Shown here: positions 56,160-64,000 of the stretch, in pieces
How positions within the stretch are numbered: position 1 is the stretch's first letter
How the letters are laid out: each line of letters starts with the position of its first letter
Source of the DNA: Sacculina carcini
Taxonomy: Eukaryota > Arthropoda > Thecostraca > Sacculinidae
Assembly: GCA_916048095.2 (NCBI GenBank)
Contig: OU696590.1
Coordinates: forward strand, 6,929,052-6,993,051
Reading direction: 5' to 3'
DNA length: 64,000 bases
Notes under the pieces: generated by a model
The model's input: only the letters and a program-made list of their open reading frames with translations
Told to the model about the DNA's origin: nothing
The model's database searches: none
Made by a program: the position numbers and the translations under genes

Positions 56160-56960
56160 GCCATCAGACCAGTGTAAATTTGTTCCAATATAAACAAACC
56201 AGAAGCGATGCCAAGATTTATAATAGAAATGGGTGCAAAATGTGATCCTGTAGATAAAGCTGTCTTATAATTACTCCCTGTTTCTTTTAATATAATTTTA
56301 TGCTTCAGATGCTATAATTTAATCAAAAGTTATTGTGCCCCATCTCATAGTGAAGCCCCAATATTTGAGAAAATTATGCACTCCCTTGCAGAGTACATGA
56401 GGTTGTCCAGAACAAATAAACATCTTCCTCTAGCACGCCATCCAGCGAAATTATAAACAATCGATACATGAGCTAATACTGAATATTTTCATTGATCAAG
56501 CGAGAATATAATGGTAAAATATTGCATAGTTTTCCTGATTGAAATTTGATCGCCTGGCACTGTTTTTGCGAACATTGTTGTAATTTCAACTATTATTCGT
56601 TTTTATAAAAATTATGGAACGTTATTTAGCAAGTTACTCGTAAATACGTAATATACTCGATACGAAAATATTTTATTTAGCTTATTTTGTACTTAGCAAA
56701 TTTATTACGAAATGAGCGCTTATGTGATAATTGTGGCATATATTTTTACGTAGTGCTTAATTAGTATTATTTCTATTTATTCTCTAACCAAAAATATTCA
56801 TTGGAGGTCATTTTCCGCTATCCAGATTGTTGGTGGTATTTTTGTGTTTTTCTTCTTGGTTGGCTGCTTTCACCCTGACTTTATTGTTTTCTTTATTGTT
56901 TTTATAGGGCTTCTTTCCATTTCGGATTATTGCTTCCAGATTATTGTTGAATATTCACAA
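56160..56960. promoter_or_regulatory. divergent intergenic region between ALDH7A1 and YJU2B
   Basis: About 800 bases separate the two start codons, which point away from each other. The sequence is AT-rich with no CpG-island look and no repeat I recognise. A shared bidirectional promoter and the 5' UTRs must lie here. A non-coding first YJU2B exon could also lie here. Confidence 0.6.
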
Positions 56961-59900
56961 TGGTGAGTGTGCACTAATTTCATACTTCGATCAGTTTTCA
57001 TTTATTTCCATTTTGACTGCACAAAGTAAATTACTAATACTCGAGAAACGGTAATTATCAATCTTGGATTATGAAATGAACGAGTCATAATTATAATGCA
57101 AATTCAAAAACACGTAGGCGCCTACGAAAATTTCGTCTTTAAATATCAAATTGATTACCTTATTATGTGGTACGCAATGTTTCATTCGATGAATTATCCA
57201 TTTGCATTTCCGCCCATTGATGTGATGTCATGTGATATCTCATATGTGTGATAAGTCACATATGTGATTTGTCTTGCATAAATGGGCGTACTGCTTGTTG
57301 TTGACAGGGAGAACGCAAGGGCGTAAACAAGTACTATCCTCCCGACTATGATCCGTCTAAAGGAGGGCTCAACAAATGGCAGGGCACGCACGCGCTCAGA
57401 GAACGGGCTCGCAAACTACACATGGGCATTCTCATTATCCGCTTCGAGATGCCCTACAATATCTGGTGTTTGGGCTGCGAGAATCACATCGGCATGGGCG
57501 TGAGGTGAGTACAGCGCTTATTTCATCTCCAGATTAGCTGAGGTGCGCTGTGCAAACAACACACAAACATATAGAAACATCGCACATCGCGTATTTACAT
57601 CACAAATAATGCAAGAGAAATGAATTAAGTTTTAGTCATTTGACGAGGCACGATATTTAATCAACTTTCATATCACATCAGAAGATAGGCGAGAGTATGA
57701 CTTTTTCAACGGCATTTCCTGATGTTTTCTGTGTACTGAATTTACTGAATCACATATTTATTGTTGATTGTTATTATTTATTGAGGAACGTGGGCGGAGT
57801 GACATTATGGATTGTTATCGGATGATGGTTGATTATTTATTGTTATTTATTTATTATTTTCTTTCCAACTCTCTTTCTAGACTTTTTTCTCTTCGAACTC
57901 TCTTTCTCTCTGAATCTTTTGGGCGCTTCCGGTACATGGGGTCACCTTAGGGTGGTAATAGTGCACTTGCACTCTTCCCATGCTACTGGATTTGCCTGTA
58001 ATTAATAATAATAATAATAATAAAGTGTGTGCATTTTCAATCTACAATCACAAAACATTGCTTTTTGTTTGGCACTCAAATAACCAGTTTTCACCTACAT
58101 ATACATATAGCTGTATGTATACATATTTAGACTTTATTACACATATCAGAGCACGTAATCATACCCTGAATTATTACACAACACATTACACATGATACAT
58201 ACATGGTACATATTTATCACATAACACAACTATACAACTTATTATGCTAGGCAAGTTTTTTGTGCGCACATTTTTACATTCAGCTACATCTTAATTTATG
58301 TGTAAATACTTATGTAAACAGCACACACATATGTTCTACCATAGACGACACTGTTAGATTCCGCCATGTGAAGCGAACAATTTGCTATTTCTGCTTACTC
58401 CAATTTCTGCTTACTTCAATTTCTGTTTCCTCCAATTTCTGCTTCATCCAATTTCTGCTTCATCCAATTTCTGCTTACTTCAATTTCTGCTTCATCCAAT
58501 TTTTGCTTCCTCCAATTTCTGCTTCATCCAATTTCTGCTTCATCCAATTTCTGCTTCATCCAATTTATGCATACTTCAATTTCTGCTTCCTCCAATTTCT
58601 GCTTCATCCAATTTCTGCTTCCCCCAATTTCTGCTTACTCCAATTTCTGCTTACTTCAATTTCTGCTTTATCCAATTTCTGCTTACTTAAATTTCTGCTT
58701 CCTCCAATTTCTGCTCACTCCGATTTCTGATTCCTCCAATTTCTGCTTCCTCCAATTTCTGCTTCATCCAATTTTTGCTTCATCCAATTTCTGCTCACTT
58801 CAATTTGTGCTTCCTCCTATTTCTGCTTCATCCAATTTCTGCTTCATCCAATTTCTGCTTCATCCAATTTCTGCATACTTCAATTTCTGCATACTTCAAT
58901 TTCTGCATACTTCAATTTCTGCTTCCTCCAATTTCTGCTTCATCCAATTTCTGCTTCCCCCAATTTCTGCTTCCCCCAATTTCTGCTTCATCCAATTTCT
59001 GCTTCCCCCAATTTCTGCTTCCCCCAATTTCTGCTTACTTAAATTTCTGCTTCATCCTATTTCTGCTCACTTCAATTTCTGCTTAATCCAATTTCTGCTT
59101 CATCCAATTTCTGCTTCATCCAATTTCTGCTTTATCCAATTTCTGCTCACTTCAATTTCTGCTTCATCCTATTTCTGCTTCATCCAATTTCTGCTTTATC
59201 CAATTTCTGCTCACTTCAATTTCTGCTTAATCCAATTTCTGCTTCATCCAATTTCTGCTTCATCCAATTCCTGCTTTATCCAATTTCTGCTCTCTTCAAT
59301 TTCTGCTTCCCCCAATTTCTGCTTCATCCAATTTCTGCTTACTTCAATTTCTGCTTAATCCAATTTCTGCTTCATCCAATTTCTGCTCACTACAATTTCT
59401 GCCTCCTCCAATTTCTGCTTCATCCATTTTCTGCTTCCTCCAATTTCTGTTTCATCCAGTTTCTGCTTCCTCCAATTTCTGCTCACTCCAATTTCTGATT
59501 CCTCCAATTTCTGCTTCCTCCAATTTCTGCTTCATCCAATTTCTGCTTCATCCTATTTCTGCTTCCCCCAATTTCTGCTTACTTAAATTTCTGCTTCATC
59601 CTATTTCTGCTCACTTCAATTTCTGCTTAATCCAATTTCTGCTTCATCCAATTTCTGCTTCATCCAATTTCTGCTCACTTCAATTTCTGCTTCATCCTAT
59701 TTCTGCTTAATCCAATTTCTGCTTCATCCAATTTCTGCTTCATCCAATTTCTGCTTTATCCAATTTCTGCTCACTTCAATTTCTGCTTCATCCAATTTCT
59801 GCTTTATCCAATTTCTGCTCACTTCAATTTCTGCTTCCCCCAATTTCTGCTTCATCCAATTTCTCCTTACTTCAATTTCTGCTTCCTCCAATTTCTGCTT

Positions 59901-60444
59901 CATCCAATTTCTGCTTCATCCAATTTCTGCCTCCTCCAATTTCTGCTTCCTCCATTTTCTGCTTCCTTCAATTTCTGTTTCATCCAGTTTCTGCTTCCTC
60001 CAATTTCTGCTCACTCCAATTTCTGCTTCCTTCAATTTCTGTTTCATCCAGTTTCTGCTTCCTCCAATTTCTGTTTCATCCAGTTTCTGCTCACTCCAAT
60101 TTCTGCTCACTCCAATTTCTGCTTCCTCCAATTTCTGCTTCCTCCAATTTCTGCTTCCTCCAATTTCTGCTCTGCGCTTCTATTCTCAGTGCCATTCTGC
60201 TGAGAATGGTTGTGTTTTTTTCCTACTGCTACTTGTTATTATCTGTTGTTGATGATGGTGATGATGGTGATGATGGTAATGATGGTGATGGTGATTCACC
60301 CGATGCTGTGCTGTGATGTGCGTGCGGAGCAGATATAACTCCGAGAAGACCAAGGTTGGCATGTACTACAGCACGCCCATCTACAAGTTCCGCATGAAAT
60401 GTCACCTGTGCGACAATCATTTTGAGATTCAGACAGACCCGGCG
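56961..60444 (+). CDS. YJU2B: YJU2B (CCDC130) splicing-factor-like protein, first three coding exons (gene continues past the window)
   Basis: The first coding exon holds only the ATG (56961-56963), followed at once by gtgagt. Exon 57308-57504 and exon 60333-60444 (phases 0-2 and 2-0) encode the family start: GERKGVNKYYPPDYDPSKGG, LRERARKLHMGILIIRFEMP, WCLGCENHIGMGVR, YNSEKTKVGMYYSTPIYKF, RMKCHLCDNHFEIQTDPA. Two CxxC pairs (CLGC, CHLC) are the zinc-site cysteines of the Yju2/CWC16 family; Yju2 itself acts in the spliceosome around the first catalytic step. The split after the initiator Met needs no other evidence than the human sequence beginning MGERKGVNKYY. Intron 2 carries an S1 insertion and a 17-bp minisatellite; intron 3 carries a long minisatellite running off the edge. 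Confidence 0.94.
57668..58337 (+). repeat. duplicated segment R1, copy with S1 insertion
   Basis: Same segment as 46850-47222, split by S1. Sequence similarity stops sharply at both ends. Confidence 0.85.
57735..58024 (+). repeat. S1 dispersed repeat inserted in a duplicated segment, YJU2B intron 2
   Basis: Both ends can be set by comparison with the uninterrupted segment at 46850-47222: the left junction follows TTTTCTGTGT, the right junction precedes GTGTGCATTTTCAATC. A GTGT duplication is likely. Confidence 0.85.
58382..60172. repeat. 17-bp minisatellite in YJU2B intron 2
   Basis: Unit ATTTCTGCTTCATCCAA with CTTCCTCC, CTCACTTC, CTTACTTC and CTTCCCCC variants, about 105 copies. Confidence 0.96.
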
Positions 60445-61200
60445 GTGAGTGTACGCTGCTTTCTATCAATCAATTAATCAGTCAATTAATTAATCGATAA
60501 ATTAATTAATCATTTACTTATTTAATTAATCAATCAGTTAATTAATTAATCAAGCAATTAATCGATAAATTAATTAATCATTCAATCAATTAATCATTTA
60601 TTTAATTAATCAAGCAATTAATTAATCCATCATTTAATCAATTAATCATTCAATTAATTAATCATTTAACCAATTATTCAATCAAATATTCAATCAATCA
60701 ATTTATCAACCAATTTATTAGTCAATATATTAATCAATCATTTACTCAATCGCTCAATTAATTATCCATGCAATCAATTAATCAATAAAACAATCAATGT
60801 TTATTTGTTGTACACTCATGGTTTTTATCAACAAATTTCCAAGGAATTCACACAAAAAACACTGATAAACTCGAAGTGATTACACACATATAAACACATA
60901 TGATTCATGAAAATATAAAGTCTATGTCTAGTTAAAGTTAAAAATAAAACATAAAAAGTTAAAATTAAGATTTAAAGTTAAAAGTGGCTCAGGTACTTGT
61001 CAATCTATTAATCAATCTATTATTTAACCTATTAATCTATCAATCAATATTTTAGATGAAATTCCGTGAAAGCACCGGTTTTTCATTCATGCATTACATT
61101 TAATTAATTATTTCACATACACAGCGCATAAAACCCTGTATATCCCAGTTACGTATTACAAAACATGACAAACAATGACACACACAGTTCGAATCGTGAA
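60445..61200 (+). other. YJU2B intron 3, ATTAATCA-rich
   Basis: 60460-60790 is a degenerate array of AATCAATTAATTA-type words; the rest is AT-rich. Confidence 0.7.
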
Positions 61201-61207
61201 ACAAACT

Positions 61208-61400
61208 CTTATTATTATTATTATTATTATTATTAATTACACAGGCAAGTCCAGTAGCATGGGGGAAGAGTGCAAGTGCACTATTACCACCCTGTGTGCG
61301 GTGACCCCATGTGTACAGGAAAACTAACTGAAAAAAAGATGTACAAAGAGTGAAAGAGAATTCTAAAAGTCAACATTTTGGACAATTGTAACATACCGTA
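61208..61400 (-). repeat. S1 dispersed repeat, YJU2B intron 3
   Basis: (ATT)n, ACACAGGCAAGTCCAGTAGC, core and part of the GA-rich middle. The distal block is missing. Confidence 0.75.
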
Positions 61401-61860
61401 TGAAGCACAAATATCAGAAAGTTTGTTTTCACGTGACGATTCACAATACATTCTCCCATTGAAATAAGTCACAAAATCTAAATGCTGATGTGTGTGTGTA
61501 TATATATGTATGTGTATGTGTGTGTATGTATGTGTGTATGTATGTGTGCTTGTGAGCGCTTTTGGGAGCTTCGGTTGAAAGGGGCGATATAAATGTAATA
61601 CATTTATATAATAATGTATTATATTTAATTATTATTGCATTATTTATTTATATATTAAACTTATATTTGTGTATATGTATGTACTTATGTGTGTGTGTGT
61701 GTGTGTGTGTGTGTCTGTACCCTTGTGAATATTTGTACATGTATCAGTGTGTCTGTTTGTACAATGCCGCATTGTAAATGTTGTACTGTCTGCGCATCTG
61801 AGACACACATTTTGTGTAGATATTGCGCAATATAAATGTTTCAATAAATGAAATGTATTT

Positions 61861-63149
61861 GTCTGTTAGAATTTGGACTACGTAGTGATGTGTGTGTATT
61901 TTTGTGTTAGAATTTGAACTACGTAGTGATGTGTGTGTATTTGTGTTAGAATTTGAACTACGTAGTGATGTGTGTGTGTGTGTGTGTGTTAGAATTTGAA
62001 CTACGTGGTAATGTACTTATGTGTGTGTGTTAGAATTTGGACTACGTGGTAATGTACTTATGTGTGTGTGTTAGAATTTGGACTACGTAGTAATGTACTT
62101 ATGTGTGTGTGTGTTAGAATTTGGACTACGTGATAATGTACTTATGTGTGTGTGTTAGAATTTGGACTACGTAGTAATGTACTTATGTGTGTGTGTGTTA
62201 GAATTTGGACTACGTGATAATGTACTTATGTGTGTGTGTTAGAATTTGGACTACGTAGTAATGTACTTATGTGTGTGTGTGTTAGAATTTGGACTACGTA
62301 GTGATGTATGTGTGTGTGTGTGTGTTAGAATTTGGACTACGTAGTGATGTATGTGTGTGTGTGTGTGTTAGAATTTGGACTACGTAGTGATGTATGTGTG
62401 TGTGTTAGAATTTGGACTACGTGGTAATGTACTTATGTGTGTGTGTGTTAGAATTTGAACTACGTGGTAATGTACTTATGTGTGTGTGTTAGAATTTGGA
62501 CTACGTAGTAATGTACTTATGTGTGTGTGTGTTAGAATTTGGACTACGTAGTGATGTATGTGTGTGTGTGTGTGTTAGAATTTGGACTACGTAGTGATGT
62601 ATGTGTGTGTGTGTGTGTGTTAGAATTTGGACTACGTTGTGATGTGTGTGTGTGTGTGTGTGTGTTAGAATTTGAACTACGTTGTGATGTGTGTGTGTGT
62701 GTGTGTTAGAATTTGAACTACGTTGTGATGTGTGTGTGTGTGTGTTAGAATTTGAACTACGTGGTAATGTACTTATGTGTGTGTGTGTTAGAATTTGAAC
62801 TACGTGGTGATGTGTGTGTGTGTGTGTGTGTTAGAATTTGAACTACGTAGTGATGTGTGTGTGTGTGTGTATGTGTTAGAATTTTAACTACATAGTGATG
62901 TGTTTGTGTGTTAGAATTTGGACTACGTAGTGATGTGTGTGTGTGTTAGAATTTGAACTACGTGGTAATGTACTTATGTGTGTGTGTGTTAGAATTTGAA
63001 CTACGTGGTGATGTGTGTGTGTGTGTGTGTGTGTTAGAATTTGGACTACGTAGTGATGTGTGTGTGTATTTGTGTGTTAGAATTTGGACTACGTGGTAAT
63101 GTACTTATGTGTGTGTGTGTGTGTGTGTTAGAATTTGGACTACGTAGTG

Positions 63150-63181
<32 letters not shown>

Positions 63182-64000
63182 TTGTGTGTTAGAATTTGAA
63201 CTACGTAGTGATGTGTGTGTGTGTGTGTGTTAGAATTTGGACTACGTTGTGATATGTGTGTATTTTTGTGTTAGAATTTGAACTACGTAGTGATGTGTGT
63301 GTATTTTTGTGTTAGAATTTGAACTACGTAGTGATGTGTGTGTATTTGTGTTAGAATTTGAACTACGTAGTGATGTGTGTGTGTGTGTGTGTGTTAGAAT
63401 TTGAACTACGTGGTAATGTACTTATGTGTGTGTGTTAGAATTTGGACTACGTGGTAATGTACTTATGTGTGTGTGTTAGAATTTGGACTACGTAGTAATG
63501 TACTTATGTGTGTGTGTGTTAGAATTTGGACTACGTGATAATGTACTTATGTGTGTGTGTTAGAATTTGGACTACGTAGTAATGTACTTATGTGTGTGTG
63601 TGTTAGAATTTGGACTACGTAGTGATGTATGTGTGTGTGTGTGTGTTAGAATTTGGACTACGTAGTGATGTATGTGTGTGTGTTAGAATTTGGACTACGT
63701 GGTAATGTACTTATGTGTGTGTGTGTTAGAATTTGAACTACGTGGTAATGTACTTATGTGTGTGTGTTAGAATTTGGACTACGTAGTAATGTACTTATGT
63801 GTGTGTGTGTTAGAATTTGGACTACGTAGTGATGTATGTGTGTGTGTGTGTGTTAGAATTTGGACTACGTAGTGATGTATGTGTGTGTGTGTGTGTGTTA
63901 GAATTTGGACTACGTTGTGATGTGTGTGTGTGTGTGTGTGTTAGAATTTGAACTACGTTGTGATGTGTGTGTGTGTGTGTGTTAGAATTTGAACTACGTT
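61861..64000. repeat. 36-46-bp minisatellite in YJU2B intron 3, continues past the edge
   Basis: Core TTAGAATTTG(G/A)ACTACGTAGT followed by either (GT)n or AATGTACTTAT(GT)n. About 55 units. The variant order from about 61.89 kb repeats from about 63.25 kb. Confidence 0.95.

Noticed and set aside
58260-59358. Phe/Ser/Leu-rich ORFs
   Set aside because: Translation of the 17-bp minisatellite.
61861-64000. CRISPR-like repeat-spacer pattern
   Set aside because: The intervening (GT)n stretches are simple sequence, not unique spacers, and the DNA is animal.

Overview
The window is nuclear DNA from an animal. It holds spliced genes with canonical GT-AG introns, single-copy bilaterian genes (ALDH7A1, UBE3C, NR2C2AP, YJU2B), a CR1/Jockey-type LINE, hAT, pogo-like and Helitron transposons, and an extreme load of (CA/GT)n microsatellites and minisatellites. 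Nothing is bacterial. I would say an invertebrate, but the sequence alone does not let me name the phylum. I saw no retrovirus, LTR element or Polinton.

Layout. (1) 0.2-38.2 kb, minus strand: a receptor-type protein tyrosine phosphatase. From 5' to 3' it has an N-glycosylation-rich extracellular exon (38.0-38.15 kb), a transmembrane exon (35.55-35.7), a basic juxtamembrane exon (34.6-34.7), a possible Ser/Arg/Asp-rich cassette (13.1-13.5), and the start of the phosphatase domain (5.8-5.9, 2.6, 1.4 and 0.2 kb), running off the left edge. Every exon phase fits. Its introns hold a 5.8-kb array of an 11-bp repeat (7.08-12.88 kb), a 21-bp array, a LINE split by a hAT element (15.1-21.3 kb), two abutting Helitron-like elements (24.2-28.8 kb), and possibly a second small membrane-protein gene (exons 32.8-33.0 and 23.4-23.5 kb). 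(2) 39.8-41.9 kb, minus: a complete two-exon NR2C2AP (TRA16) gene whose intron carries a long near-perfect foldback. (3) 43.3-46.8 kb, minus: an intact single-exon UBE3C-type HECT ubiquitin ligase. (4) 50.0-56.2 kb, minus: a complete eight-exon ALDH7A1 (antiquitin) gene with a pogo-like MITE in one intron. (5) 56.96 kb to the right edge, plus: the first three coding exons of YJU2B (CCDC130), head to head with ALDH7A1; its introns hold a 17-bp minisatellite and a 36-46-bp minisatellite that runs off the edge.

The most unusual theme is where the (TG)n repeats lie. At about eleven of the seventeen 3' splice sites I could place, a (TG)n repeat on the sense strand sits where a polypyrimidine tract is expected. 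Three exons also have (CA)n just after the 5' splice site, so the two flanks of the exon are complementary.

A short dispersed repeat with a (TAA)n tail (called S1 here) occurs at least seven times. One S1 insertion can be read directly against an empty copy of the same duplicated segment (46.85 against 57.67 kb). The remaining sequence is AT-rich, repeat-dense intron or intergenic DNA.
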